Assembly (NCBI RefSeq): GCF_000018065.1 | Contig: NC_009840.1 | Coordinates: 496,001-560,000, forward strand | DNA: 64,000 nt | Reading direction: 5' to 3' | DNA from: Prochlorococcus marinus str. MIT 9215 | Lineage (GTDB): Bacteria > Cyanobacteriota > Cyanobacteriia > PCC-6307 > Cyanobiaceae | Shown: positions 1 through 8,535 of the stretch, piece by piece | How the letters are laid out: each line of letters begins with the position of its first letter | Position numbering within the stretch: position 1 is the stretch's first letter | The notes under the pieces: model-generated | Databases searched by the model: none | What the model was told of the DNA's origin: nothing | The model's input: only the letters and a program-made list of their open reading frames with translations | Translations under genes and position numbers: made by a program

Positions 1-228
1 AACATTTTCTGGCTTTGTTTTAGAAATAATAGCTACACCATTGTATGATTTTTGTCCGTAGACTTCAACTGCGTATCCTAATTTTTCAAAAGGTTCAGTA
101 GGGAAACTATCATCCATCACTTTTGTTTCCTGCAAACATAGAATATCTGGATTGACTTGATTAATCCAATCAATTATTTGTGAAAGTCTTGTTCTGATAG
201 AGTTAACATTCCAAGTTGCTATTAACAA
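1..228 (-). CDS. xthA: Exodeoxyribonuclease III (xthA), N-terminal part, cut by window edge
   Basis: This is the first 76 residues of an AP endonuclease / 3'-5' exonuclease of the ExoIII family, which repairs abasic sites in base-excision repair. The reverse strand reads ATWNVNSIRTRL near the N terminus and then DILCLQETKV. Asn7 and Glu34 fall exactly where E. coli ExoIII has its catalytic Asn7 and metal-binding Glu34. The start is a TTG at 226-228, preceded by a GGTGG Shine-Dalgarno-like stretch; no ATG lies in frame near it. The rest of the gene lies outside the window, so the catalytic C-terminal half cannot be checked. Confidence 0.9.
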   Translation of the reverse strand, partial: MLIATWNVNSIRTRLSQIIDWINQVNPDILCLQETKVMDDSFPTEPFEKLGYAVEVYGQKSYNGVAIISKTKPENV

Positions 229-299
229 ATTTCCACCAAATTATGTAAAATTAAGTTAGCAAAAAATTTTGGTATTAAAGAATTTTGAAATTAAATAAA

Positions 300-584
300 A
301 TGAAAAATTATTTTTTCAAAACTCATCCTAAATTTATAACTTTTATAATTTTTTTTATTTTGTCAATTTCCGCAAAAGGTGATTACCTAAATGCTGAATA
401 TTTATTAAAAGAATTAGAAATGGATACCTCAACTAAAACAGAAGAGGAAAGCTCAGTTTTGCCAACCAATCCTTTTGAGCTCGTGGAAATGATTCGAAGA
501 CAAAATAGTTTGAATGATGCGACTAAGCCCTCTGATGCTATTGACGATGCGTTAAGGTCTTTTAATACATTGGAGGAAAAATAA
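300..584 (+). CDS. Hypothetical secreted small protein
   Basis: I do not recognise this protein. It has 94 residues from the ATG at 300; an in-frame TTG at 285 would add five. The N terminus is basic, followed by a hydrophobic run (FITFIIFFILSIS) and Ala-Lys, which looks like a signal peptide or membrane anchor. The rest is acidic and polar, with many Glu, Asp, Ser and Thr, so an exported or periplasmic protein is likely. It is divergent from xthA and 39 bases upstream of the next hypothetical gene on the same strand, so the two may be co-transcribed. Confidence 0.6.
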   Translation: MKNYFFKTHPKFITFIIFFILSISAKGDYLNAEYLLKELEMDTSTKTEEESSVLPTNPFELVEMIRRQNSLNDATKPSDAIDDALRSFNTLEEK

Positions 585-623
585 GAAATTTAATACGATA
601 AATTGTAATTCTTAAATTTTTAT

Positions 624-1223
624 ATGTTAAAAAACCCTATCCCAAAAGTTACTAACAAATTGCAGCACAGAGCAATAGGCATTATAAGTGGTAAATTTAC
701 TCCCAATGGTAGTGAACAGTTAAATAGAGGCTTTTTAATAGACAATAAAGGCGAAAAAATTGAAACAGTAGTACTAGGTAAAGCATTATCACTTTTAAAA
801 AAGCATATTGATTTAAAGAAAAGTTATTACTGGATTGTTTATCCAAAGAATAAAAATACTCAAAACTTGCATTTACAGGTTGCAGGGATCTGGGATCCTT
901 ATCAATTGAATGATTTCCCAAATAATTCTTCAAAAACTAATTTCTCTAAATTATTAGAAGAATTAGATCTAAAAGACAATTATTTTTCTGTTAGAGGTGA
1001 ATTGGTTTTTGTCAATACTCAAAAGAAGGAAATTGTTATTAAAATTTGTTCTTCTTCGAAGTCAAAAAATTTAAAAAATAAAAATTTTAAATTAGTCATC
1101 AAAGGAGAGCTTTCTCTTAAACTTCTTCATAGTTTTGTTAGTTTAGATATCAACAGAGATGGAAATGCCTTGGAATTAATCAATTGCGAAGTGATTGACA
1201 AAAATCTTTTTGAAAATAACTAG
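624..1223 (+). CDS. Conserved-looking hypothetical protein, basic and beta-rich
   Basis: No family is recognised for this 199-residue, lysine-rich protein. It has no signal peptide or membrane segment, so it is probably cytoplasmic. Several alternating hydrophobic/polar stretches ([35 protein letters not shown]) suggest mostly beta structure, and a nucleic-acid-binding fold of OB type would fit the basic charge; this is inference only. It lies between a small secreted hypothetical protein and larC, all on the plus strand, with a 53-base gap to larC. Confidence 0.6.
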   Translation: MLKNPIPKVTNKLQHRAIGIISGKFTPNGSEQLNRGFLIDNKGEKIETVVLGKALSLLKKHIDLKKSYYWIVYPKNKNTQNLHLQVAGIWDPYQLNDFPNNSSKTNFSKLLEELDLKDNYFSVRGELVFVNTQKKEIVIKICSSSKSKNLKNKNFKLVIKGELSLKLLHSFVSLDINRDGNALELINCEVIDKNLFENN

Positions 1224-1276
1224 AAAAGAAGTTTGATTTTTCACCGCAATTTTACCAATCAAGAAATCTTTGATTT

Positions 1277-2509
1277 ATGGAAGATATTTTAATTGAATGT
1301 TCTCCAGGTATCTCTGGAGATATGTTGTTAGGAGCTTTTTATGATTTAGGGGTGCCTAAAAAAGTTATTGAACAGCCACTTTTTGATCTGGGCTTAAAGG
1401 ATCTATATCAATTAGAGTTTAAAGAATCAAAAAGTTGTTCAATCAGAGGGATCAAAGCAAAGGTTGAGAATATTGATAGTAGTCCTATCAAAAGAACTTG
1501 GAAAAGTATAAAGGAACTAATTTTAAATGGCCCCTTGGAAATTAAATTAGAAAAATTAATTTATGAAGTATTTGAATCTTTAGCAATTGCGGAAGGAAAA
1601 GTTCATGGCATCAAATTTGAGGATGTTCATTTTCATGAAATTGGAGCTATAGATTCATTAGTGGATATCATTGGAGTATGTGCTGCATTGAACTACCTAA
1701 ACCCAAAAAACTTATATTGTAATGAACCAATGTTGGGAAGAGGCTTTGTTCAAACTGAACATGGAAAATTATCTGTACCAACGCCTGCTGTAATAGAGTT
1801 AATAAGACAAAAAAACATTAAGGTTTTATCAAGTCTTGATTCAATAGAGGGTGAACTCTCAACACCAACTGGCATTGCTTTACTTGCAAATTTAGTCGAC
1901 TATCTTGAACCTCCTTCAAAATATTCTATTAATTCTTATGGAGTAGGAATTGGTAACCTAAAATTCCCATTCCCAAATTTGGTAAGAGTTTATAAAATTA
2001 ATGCATTTGAAGATTCTTCTATTGATGATAATGCACAAATGAGTCCAAAGTGTGAAGAGATATCTATTCAAGAAGCATGGATTGATGACCAAACACCCGA
2101 AGATATATCTAATTTTGTGGAGAAACTGAGAATTGAGGGGGCTTACGACGTTTCCTATCAAGCTATCAATATGAAAAAGAATAGAATTGGATTTTCTATT
2201 CAAGCAATCTTGCCCATAGAAAAAAAAGAATATTTTAGGCGATTATGGTTTGATTATTCCAACACTATTGGTATTCGTGAGAGGACCCAGTCTAGGTGGA
2301 TATTACTTAGACGTAGAGGAGAATGTTCAACGACTTTTGGAAATATAAAGGTTAAACAAACTTTGAAACCAGATGGATCAATAAATATGAAACCAGAAAA
2401 CGATGAGGTTTTGAGATTAAAATTAAAGCATAAAATATCAACTTACGAAATAAGAAAAATAATAAAAGATTCAAGTAAAAAATTTAAAGCATTTGAAAAC
2501 TGGAAATGA
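1277..2509 (+). CDS. larC: LarC-type nickel-pincer cofactor protein (former DUF111)
   Basis: LarC is the CTP-dependent cyclometallase that inserts nickel into the pyridinium-type pincer cofactor first described for lactate racemase. The 410-residue product starts with ECSPGISGDMLLGAF and carries the family's His-rich stretch DVHFHEIGAIDSLVD at residues 116-130. Both are hallmarks of the family. The gene is one uninterrupted frame, unlike the lactobacillar larC, which is split and joined by programmed frameshifting. Neither larA nor larB is in the window, so the enzyme that uses the cofactor is not evident here. Its last four bases overlap the start of the downstream membrane-protein gene (ATGA), which implies translational coupling. 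Confidence 0.85.
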   Translation: MEDILIECSPGISGDMLLGAFYDLGVPKKVIEQPLFDLGLKDLYQLEFKESKSCSIRGIKAKVENIDSSPIKRTWKSIKELILNGPLEIKLEKLIYEVFESLAIAEGKVHGIKFEDVHFHEIGAIDSLVDIIGVCAALNYLNPKNLYCNEPMLGRGFVQTEHGKLSVPTPAVIELIRQKNIKVLSSLDSIEGELSTPTGIALLANLVDYLEPPSKYSINSYGVGIGNLKFPFPNLVRVYKINAFEDSSIDDNAQMSPKCEEISIQEAWIDDQTPEDISNFVEKLRIEGAYDVSYQAINMKKNRIGFSIQAILPIEKKEYFRRLWFDYSNTIGIRERTQSRWILLRRRGECSTTFGNIKVKQTLKPDGSINMKPENDEVLRLKLKHKISTYEIRKIIKDSSKKFKAFENWK

Positions 2510-3462
2510 GATTTAATATACGTAATAAACGATATTTTAAATTCCTTAAAAAAATTAATTTTGGTTATTTAAAGAGTATTTTCTTTATTTCAAGCTTGTC
2601 ATATTTTTGCATCTATTTTTTTAAAAATATTGATCAAATTTCTTTTGATATCAATTTAGAAAAAAATGGAATTAATCTATCTTTATCATTTTTATTTTGT
2701 GTTTTAAGTATTTATTTGAACGCTTATGCATGGAAATATATTGTTATATGGTTAGGGAGAGAATTTAAAAGTAATAATCTAGTCTCTTTTTATGTTTTAA
2801 CTAATATTCTTAAATATGTCCCAGGAGGGTTGTGGCATTTTGTTGAAAGATTTAATTTTATAAAAAAAATAAGTAACCCTCAGATTGCTTTGTATTCGAC
2901 ACTCATAGAACCTTATTTTATGTTGAGTGGATCTTTTCTCTTGGCATCAATGGGATTTATTTTTTCACCATTTTATTTTTTTTTAATTTTTCCTTTAATA
3001 TTCTTAAATAGGAAATTTATTTTTTTGATATTAAAAATATTAGGATCTCTTAAGGGGAAATTATTTGAGGTTTTGAGACTTCCAAATTCAAATGACCAAT
3101 TTGGAGAGAGAATAAATATAGTTTCTTTTTTTCCTTCTAGAGCTTTATTTCTTGAAATTAGTTTTGTTTTATCTAAATTTATTGGGTTTTATATTTGCTT
3201 AAATACTTTTTATACAAGTAATACTCTGAACATTCTATTTTTATTAGTAATCTTTTCTTTGTCATGGTCAATAGGCTTGGTAGTCCCAGCAGCTCCAGGA
3301 GGAGTTGGCGTTTTTGAGGCTTGCTTCCTTTTATTTGCGGGCAAAAGCATTCCAGAAAATATAATTCTTATAAGCTTAGTTTATTTTAGGGTTATATCTA
3401 CCTCTGCAGATTTGTTGTTAAGCTTACCTTTCTTATTAAAAAAAGTGTCTAAAAGAATTTAG
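2506..3462 (+). CDS. UPF0104 / lysylphosphatidylglycerol-synthase-type transmembrane protein
   Basis: The protein has 318 residues and about eight hydrophobic segments, so it is an integral inner-membrane protein. Two signatures of the LPG-synthase TM (flippase-like) family are visible: NILKYVPGGLWHF near residues 102-114 and VPAAPGGVGVFEA near residues 263-275. It lacks the cytoplasmic aminoacyl-transferase domain of MprF, so it is the membrane module alone. Standalone members are often found with glycolipid or polysaccharide genes, and substrate flipping is inferred, not shown. It begins inside the larC stop codon (ATGA) and its end overlaps the convergent permease gene by four bases, so there is no room for a terminator between them. 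Confidence 0.75.
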   Translation: MRFNIRNKRYFKFLKKINFGYLKSIFFISSLSYFCIYFFKNIDQISFDINLEKNGINLSLSFLFCVLSIYLNAYAWKYIVIWLGREFKSNNLVSFYVLTNILKYVPGGLWHFVERFNFIKKISNPQIALYSTLIEPYFMLSGSFLLASMGFIFSPFYFFLIFPLIFLNRKFIFLILKILGSLKGKLFEVLRLPNSNDQFGERINIVSFFPSRALFLEISFVLSKFIGFYICLNTFYTSNTLNILFLLVIFSLSWSIGLVVPAAPGGVGVFEACFLLFAGKSIPENIILISLVYFRVISTSADLLLSLPFLLKKVSKRI

Positions 3463-4997
3463 TTTTTTTTCTCTAAACTTGGTATCAATGTAATTGATGC
3501 AATAAGGCCTAAAGTCATGATAATAATGGCCGGTAATATTGCCTCTACCATTCTTTCATCTCCAGCATATTGATATATTCTCACAGATAATGTATCGAAA
3601 TCGAATGGTCTTAAAATAAAGGTTATGGGTAATTCTTTTATCGTGTCAACAAAAACTAAAAGTGATCCTACGAATATTGGTCCTTGGAGAAGAGGTAGAT
3701 GAATTTTTTTGATGATCCCCAGCCAATTCTCTCCTAGTCCAAGTGCTGCTTCATCAAGACTAGGAGAAATTCTCTCAAGACTTGAATCAATAGAACCCTT
3801 AGAGATAGTTAGAAATCGAACAAGATAACCCCAAATTAGTAAGCAAATAGCAATTAAATTAAATTTTGAAGAAGAAATGCTTATTAAAGATAAAGCTAAT
3901 ACAGTGCCTGGGATTGCGTAACCTATCCCCGCAAGATTTGTTATTAGTCTTAGTAATAAGCTTTTATTTGGGCGTCTGGCTAAGGAAATTATTAAGGAAA
4001 ATATCATTGCTAAAAATGCAGTTAAAAGTCCTAGACTTATGGTCCTTAGTGATAGGCTAACTAATTCTATAGATAACCCTTTTTGAATTAGATCCATATT
4101 GAGCAAAACCCAAAAACATGGAATCCCAAAAGAGAAAATTGGAGGAAATAAAGATATGATTATTGCGACAAAAGCTCTAATTTTATTTAATTCCCATCCT
4201 TGAGAATCTTTTGATGTAGGATTTTCACTCCACCTCTTTGATTTTCTTCTTGATAACTTTTCGAAAATAATTAAAGTAAAAATTATTAATAAGGCTACCA
4301 AAGATAATCCAATAGCACTTTTTGGATTACCCTCAATTATCCAATTTTCAGCTATACCAGTAGAAATACTTGGTATGTTTAATAATGCAAATGTACCTAA
4401 CTCATTCATTACTTCCATACACATTAAACTTATTCCTGTTATTAGTGCTGGCAACGCCATTGGTAGAGCGATTCTAAAGAAGCTCCTCCAAGGCCCTACT
4501 CCTAATCCTCTACTAGCATTGATTTGATTAACTCCAAATTTATTAAAACTTTCGTTAGCAAGAATGAATACATATGGATAAGTAGAAATTGAAAGTATTA
4601 AGACCCCCCACCATAAACCAGTTACTTGATACCCAAAAATACTTCCTAAATCCTGCATAATAGCGGTTATTAGATATGCTGGGGCAGCTAGTGGAACTAG
4701 CTGACAAATACGGAGAACTTTTCTGAACTTAAAATCACAATTTGAAAGTAACCACCCATTCAAAGTTCCTAACCCTCCACCAAAAAAACTTGTCAGAATT
4801 AGAACTTTTAAAGTTCCTAATACTTCTTCTCCTCCAGCAATACCTAATGAAAAATTTCCACTAATAATGTAATCAATCCCCTCTAGAAGAAAATTGGAAA
4901 TTGGAATGATTACTAAGAGTGAAACAATAAACGAAGTGAAATAAAGAAAATTTAATTCTGTTAATGTTTTTTTTAAACCTTTAGTGTGTATTTTCAA
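3459..4997 (-). CDS. futB: Iron(III) ABC transporter permease, FutB-like two-domain type
   Basis: This is a 512-residue permease made of two fused binding-protein-dependent transport domains, as in the Fe3+ permeases FbpB/FutB. Each half has its EAA loop for docking the ATPase: NASRGLGVGPWRSFFRIALP around residues 160-179 and DEAALGLGENWLGII in the second half. About twelve hydrophobic helices are visible. In cyanobacteria this class imports ferric iron together with a periplasmic binding protein (FutA/IdiA) and an ATPase (FutC). Neither partner gene is in the window, so this is an orphan permease whose partners must be encoded elsewhere. Thiamine or sulfate permeases share the fold, but the fused two-domain form favours iron. 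Confidence 0.8.
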   Translation of the reverse strand: MKIHTKGLKKTLTELNFLYFTSFIVSLLVIIPISNFLLEGIDYIISGNFSLGIAGGEEVLGTLKVLILTSFFGGGLGTLNGWLLSNCDFKFRKVLRICQLVPLAAPAYLITAIMQDLGSIFGYQVTGLWWGVLILSISTYPYVFILANESFNKFGVNQINASRGLGVGPWRSFFRIALPMALPALITGISLMCMEVMNELGTFALLNIPSISTGIAENWIIEGNPKSAIGLSLVALLIIFTLIIFEKLSRRKSKRWSENPTSKDSQGWELNKIRAFVAIIISLFPPIFSFGIPCFWVLLNMDLIQKGLSIELVSLSLRTISLGLLTAFLAMIFSLIISLARRPNKSLLLRLITNLAGIGYAIPGTVLALSLISISSSKFNLIAICLLIWGYLVRFLTISKGSIDSSLERISPSLDEAALGLGENWLGIIKKIHLPLLQGPIFVGSLLVFVDTIKELPITFILRPFDFDTLSVRIYQYAGDERMVEAILPAIIIMTLGLIASITLIPSLEKKN

Positions 4998-5023
4998 AAA
5001 TTAATTAAATCCTAATATGAACT

Positions 5024-6049
5024 CTAATCTGAATTAAATCTACATGATGACAGTTGGTTTTTAATAGTTTGGTGATCTAAGTTTTTCCCAATTAATACTA
5101 TCTTGTTAGATTTTTCTTTAGTCCATTCCTCATCATCTAGAGAAAACCGCTTTCCAGATAGGTGAAAGATGTGTTTTCTTTCACTTTCCATAAACCATAA
5201 TATTCCTTTTGCTCTAAATACATTTTGTGAGATTTGATTATCTAAGAAATATTGAAACTTCCTTAAGGAAAATGGTTCGAATGTCTCATAAGAAACTGAG
5301 GTGAAACCCTCGATATTATTGATCAAATCGTGGGAATGAGAAGAGTGATCGTGGGAATGAGAAGAGTGATCGTGGGAATGAGAAGAGTGATCGTGGGAAT
5401 TTTGTTCTACATTTTTTTTGTTTTTCTCGAATTTAACAGTATCTGTCTCAAATAGACCCACGCTCATTATTGTATGTAATGCAACTTCACTATTAATTGA
5501 TCTCAAAATCCTTGGTTCTTTTTTTATTTTTTTTATAAAATCCTCTATTTTATTTAATTGTTTTTCATTTACTAAATCAGATTTATTTAGAAGAAGGATA
5601 TCTCCATATAAAATTTGAGAATAGGCGACACTTGTATTATTAATTTCAAAATCAAAATTTTCTCCATCAATGACAGTAATTATCGAATCTAATCTTACTT
5701 TTTCTCTAAGATCGCCAGCCGCAAAAGTCATGGCTACTGGTAATGGATCTGCTAATCCAGTTGTCTCAACAATCAAATAGTCCAATTTTTCAGCTCTTTC
5801 TAAAACTTTGGATACAGTATTTAATAATTCGCCATTGATAGAGCAACATATACACCCATTATTTAATTCGATCATATCTTCTGAGCCTTCTATTATTAAG
5901 TCATTGTCTATTCCGATCTCTCCAAATTCGTTGACTAAAACTGCTGTTTTGATACCAACTTGATTTGTTAAAATATGATTCAGAAGTGTAGTTTTGCCAG
6001 AACCTAAAAATCCACTAATAATAGTAACTGGCAATAAATTTTTAGACAT
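5024..6049 (-). CDS. COG0523 (CobW/ZNG1-family) metal-chaperone GTPase with His-rich insert
   Basis: This 341-residue SIMIBI GTPase has a Walker A motif GFLGSGKT at residues 13-20, the family's metal-binding CICC at 66-69, ETTGLADP at 95-102 and the guanine-specificity motif NKSD at 155-158. A C-terminal CobW_C domain follows. Between the domains, residues 218-241 form a histidine-rich run made of seven-residue HDHSSHS repeats, which should bind Zn, Co or Ni. The protein probably delivers or stores zinc; CobW proper, for cobalamin synthesis, is the alternative, since the window also holds cobK and cobO. It lies 26 bases from the iron permease, on the same strand and upstream of it, so co-transcription is possible. 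No clear Zur box is visible upstream. Confidence 0.85.
   Translation of the reverse strand: MSKNLLPVTIISGFLGSGKTTLLNHILTNQVGIKTAVLVNEFGEIGIDNDLIIEGSEDMIELNNGCICCSINGELLNTVSKVLERAEKLDYLIVETTGLADPLPVAMTFAAGDLREKVRLDSIITVIDGENFDFEINNTSVAYSQILYGDILLLNKSDLVNEKQLNKIEDFIKKIKKEPRILRSINSEVALHTIMSVGLFETDTVKFEKNKKNVEQNSHDHSSHSHDHSSHSHDHSSHSHDLINNIEGFTSVSYETFEPFSLRKFQYFLDNQISQNVFRAKGILWFMESERKHIFHLSGKRFSLDDEEWTKEKSNKIVLIGKNLDHQTIKNQLSSCRFNSD
5329..5400 (-). repeat. 21-bp tandem repeat encoding the His-rich linker
   Basis: Three identical copies of a 21-base unit (5329-5349, 5350-5370, 5371-5391) and nine bases of a fourth (5392-5400) lie in frame in the COG0523 gene. Each unit encodes seven residues, so gain or loss of a unit would lengthen or shorten the metal-binding run without breaking the frame. 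The copies are identical even at third codon positions, which points to recent duplication. Confidence 0.95.
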
Positions 6050-6076
6050 TTTGTTTTTGAAAAGAAGTTTATATTT

Positions 6077-6367
6077 TTATTGATCGAAAATTTTGTTGAT
6101 TTCCGAAGCTAATGTTTGATCCAGATTAGTAATACCTCCTAGATCATGTGTATTTAATTTAATTATTACTTTTGCATAAACATTCTCCCAGTTAGGATGA
6201 TGATTATATTTTTCACAGATTAAAGCAACCTTAGTCATAAAAGCAAAGGCTTCATTAAAATTTGCGAAGTTAAATTCTCTTTGGATTTGTTTAGATTTAA
6301 TTTCCCAGCCAGGTATTTTGACAACTAATTCATTCAATTCTTCATCTTGCAAAATGTAGGGTTCCAT
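6077..6367 (-). CDS. phhB: Pterin-4a-carbinolamine dehydratase (PhhB/DCoH)
   Basis: The product has 96 residues, the usual length for the family. It carries the signature E-x3-H-H-P: EKYNHHPNW at residues 52-60, then His74 and a following Asp in THDLGG. These are the pterin-binding histidines that dehydrate 4a-hydroxytetrahydropterin. In an organism without an evident phenylalanine hydroxylase, the role is more likely in folate or molybdopterin-related pterin turnover. The gene lies 27 bases upstream of the COG0523 GTPase and 36 bases downstream of the YjbQ-type gene, all on the minus strand, so the three may form one transcript. Confidence 0.9.
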   Translation of the reverse strand: MEPYILQDEELNELVVKIPGWEIKSKQIQREFNFANFNEAFAFMTKVALICEKYNHHPNWENVYAKVIIKLNTHDLGGITNLDQTLASEINKIFDQ

Positions 6368-6403
6368 TAAATAAAAAATCTGATTTATTACATTATAAAT
6401 ATC

Positions 6404-6859
6404 TTATTTTTTCTCACCAATTATATGTACATTTATGATTCTTTCCTTTTGATCAAATCTATGTTCCCATAAATAAACTGCTTGCCATGTGCCAAGCATC
6501 ATTTTCCCGTCTTGAAAACTTAAAGATAAACAAGTGTTTGTTAGGGATGTTTTAATATGTGCTGGCATATCGTCAGCCCCCTCTTGATAATGTTGATAGA
6601 ATATTTCGTCTCTATCTTTTGATAAGGTTAAGTAGGAATCATAGGGAACTATCGATTGCATATACTTTTTTAGGTCTTGTAGTACATTTGGATCTGCGTT
6701 CTCATTTATAGTTAAACTACAACTTGTATGAAGTGAAGTTAAATTTAAACTTCCGGAATGAAAATTATTTTTTTCAATAAACAAATTTAAATCATATGTG
6801 ATATCAATAAAACCCTCGCCATGGGTCATGAATTTTAATTTTGAAAATATTTGTTCCAT
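6404..6859 (-). CDS. YjbQ / UPF0047 family protein
   Basis: The product is a 151-residue member of the YjbQ family, small trimeric beta proteins. It shows the family landmarks FIDITYDLN, LTSLHTSCSLTINENADP and DDMPAHIKTSLT, and near the C terminus LGTWQAVYLWEHR. E. coli YjbQ can substitute weakly for thiamine-phosphate synthase, so 'secondary thiamine-phosphate synthase' is a common label, but the true substrate is unknown. The protein is full length, cytoplasmic and without a signal sequence. It is probably the first gene of the minus-strand group with phhB and the GTPase; the 107 bases upstream are shared with the divergent carboxypeptidase gene. Confidence 0.85.
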   Translation of the reverse strand: MEQIFSKLKFMTHGEGFIDITYDLNLFIEKNNFHSGSLNLTSLHTSCSLTINENADPNVLQDLKKYMQSIVPYDSYLTLSKDRDEIFYQHYQEGADDMPAHIKTSLTNTCLSLSFQDGKMMLGTWQAVYLWEHRFDQKERIINVHIIGEKK

Positions 6860-6966
6860 ATAAGTAAAAACTTAATTAATCAATATCCTATTATGGAAAA
6901 AGATGTATGTTTTACTGCAGACATCAAAATCTTTATCTTAAAATTAATTTAACTTAAATTTAAACT

Positions 6967-8472
6967 TTGGCCGAAATTCAATGGAATAAGCTGGGGGCTT
7001 ATCTTAAAGAAACTCAAATATTAGGTTCAATCCAAAATACACTTTATTGGGATCAGAATACAGGGATGCCCAAGAAAGGAGCTTATTGGAGGTCTGAACA
7101 ACTTACCTATATTGCAAAAATCTTGCATAGAAGAAATTCTTCCGAGGAATTTTCTGATTTAATACAATCAGCTAAAAATGAATTATTAAATACTGAACAA
7201 AACTCCAATAATCAACTCTTTATTCAAGGTAAAGAAAAAAACATTAATCTTTTAATCAAGGAATTTAATCGAGCGAAAAATTTAGATCCTAAACTAGTTG
7301 AGTCTTTAGCAAAGGCAAAATCTAAAGGATATGAAAGTTGGCAAGAAGCTAAGAAAAAATCAGAATTTAAAGTTTTTCTCCCATACTTTGAAGAACTAGT
7401 CAAATTACGGATTGAAGAGGCAAAACAAATATCAGATCAATATTCACCCTGGGAGACTTTAGCCCAGCCCTTTGAGCCTGAATTAACTTTGAAGTGGTTG
7501 AATAAAATGTTTCAGCCTTTGAAAGACGCTCTCCCAGAATATATTAGAGGAATTAACAAGTCAAAGAAATATCACTGGGATTTAAGTCCAGAATCTCAAC
7601 AGAATTTATGTTCTAGATTACTTGATGAGTTTGGGAGAGATAAAGATCTAGTTGTTGTTGGAAAATCTCCGCATCCTTTTTCGATTACATTAGGACCTAA
7701 TGATTATAGGATTACAACAAGAATCGTTGAAGGCGAACCATTATCAAGTTTTTTAGCAACTGCACATGAGTGGGGACATTCAATTTATGAGCAAGGTCTC
7801 CCATCACAAAGTCATCAATGGTTTGCATGGCCTTTAGGTCAAGCAACTTCTATGGGTATACATGAAAGTCAATCATTATTTTGGGAAAATAGAGTAGTTA
7901 AATCTAAATCTTTTTCCAAAAGATTTTTTAAACAATTTGTTTCAGCTGGATGTACATTAAATAATTATTTTGATCTATGGAAATCTCTTAATCATTTGGA
8001 AGCAGGATTAAATAGGGTGGAGGCAGATGAATTGACCTATGGTTTACACATTCTGGTTAGAACCGAACTAGAAATAGACTTAATTGAAGGCGGGTTACCT
8101 GCTGAAGATATACCCGAGGAATGGAATAAAAGATATGGTGAACTTTTAGGAATAAAACCATCTAATGATTCAGAAGGTTGTCTTCAAGATGTTCATTGGA
8201 GTGAAGGTGCGTTTGGATATTTTCCTTCATATTTGCTAGGTCATCTTATAAGTGCGCAAATATCTTCTCAAATGGAAAGAGAAATTGGTTTGTTAGATGA
8301 TTTAATCCAGAATGGTGAATATCAAAAAATCATATATTGGTTAAGAAATAATGTGCATAAATATGGCAGGTCAGTTAATTCTATGGAATTGATAAGAACT
8401 GTCACTAATGAAGAACTATCGCCAAATTATTTTATTAATCATTTAAAGTCTAAAATAAATGATTTTTGCTGA
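6967..8472 (+). CDS. Thermostable carboxypeptidase Taq family (M32) metallopeptidase
   Basis: The 501-residue protein is an M32 zinc carboxypeptidase, which removes C-terminal amino acids. The metal motif HEWGH occupies residues 267-271 and the second signature, HESQS with the third ligand Glu, starts at residue 299. The length matches the family (about 500). The start is a TTG at 6967 (TTG-GCC-GAA); no ATG precedes the conserved IQWNKLGAYL stretch in frame. It is cytoplasmic, with no signal peptide. It is followed after 63 bases by the main inorganic pyrophosphatase gene on the same strand. Confidence 0.9.
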   Translation: MAEIQWNKLGAYLKETQILGSIQNTLYWDQNTGMPKKGAYWRSEQLTYIAKILHRRNSSEEFSDLIQSAKNELLNTEQNSNNQLFIQGKEKNINLLIKEFNRAKNLDPKLVESLAKAKSKGYESWQEAKKKSEFKVFLPYFEELVKLRIEEAKQISDQYSPWETLAQPFEPELTLKWLNKMFQPLKDALPEYIRGINKSKKYHWDLSPESQQNLCSRLLDEFGRDKDLVVVGKSPHPFSITLGPNDYRITTRIVEGEPLSSFLATAHEWGHSIYEQGLPSQSHQWFAWPLGQATSMGIHESQSLFWENRVVKSKSFSKRFFKQFVSAGCTLNNYFDLWKSLNHLEAGLNRVEADELTYGLHILVRTELEIDLIEGGLPAEDIPEEWNKRYGELLGIKPSNDSEGCLQDVHWSEGAFGYFPSYLLGHLISAQISSQMEREIGLLDDLIQNGEYQKIIYWLRNNVHKYGRSVNSMELIRTVTNEELSPNYFINHLKSKINDFC

Positions 8473-8491
8473 AAAATTACTTTTGAACAAT

Positions 8492-8519
8492 TTGGTTGAG
8501 TGTGAGGATGTAGGATAAA
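8492..8519 (+). promoter_or_regulatory. Possible promoter upstream of ppa
   Basis: TTGGTT at 8492-8497 and GATAAA at 8514-8519 are separated by 16 bases, a plausible -35/-10 pair ahead of the pyrophosphatase start at 8536. The match to consensus is moderate and the gap is AT-rich, so this is a weak prediction. Confidence 0.3.
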
Positions 8520-8535
8520 TAAAAATTATTTCTTG

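Noticed and set aside
8507-8518. Sequence ATGTAGGATAA shared by the gaps upstream of ppa (about 8508) and upstream of the operon of the second PPase-like gene (about 23579)
   Set aside because: Only 11 bases, AT-rich, and probably just two -10-like elements; spacing to the genes differs, so no common control can be claimed.
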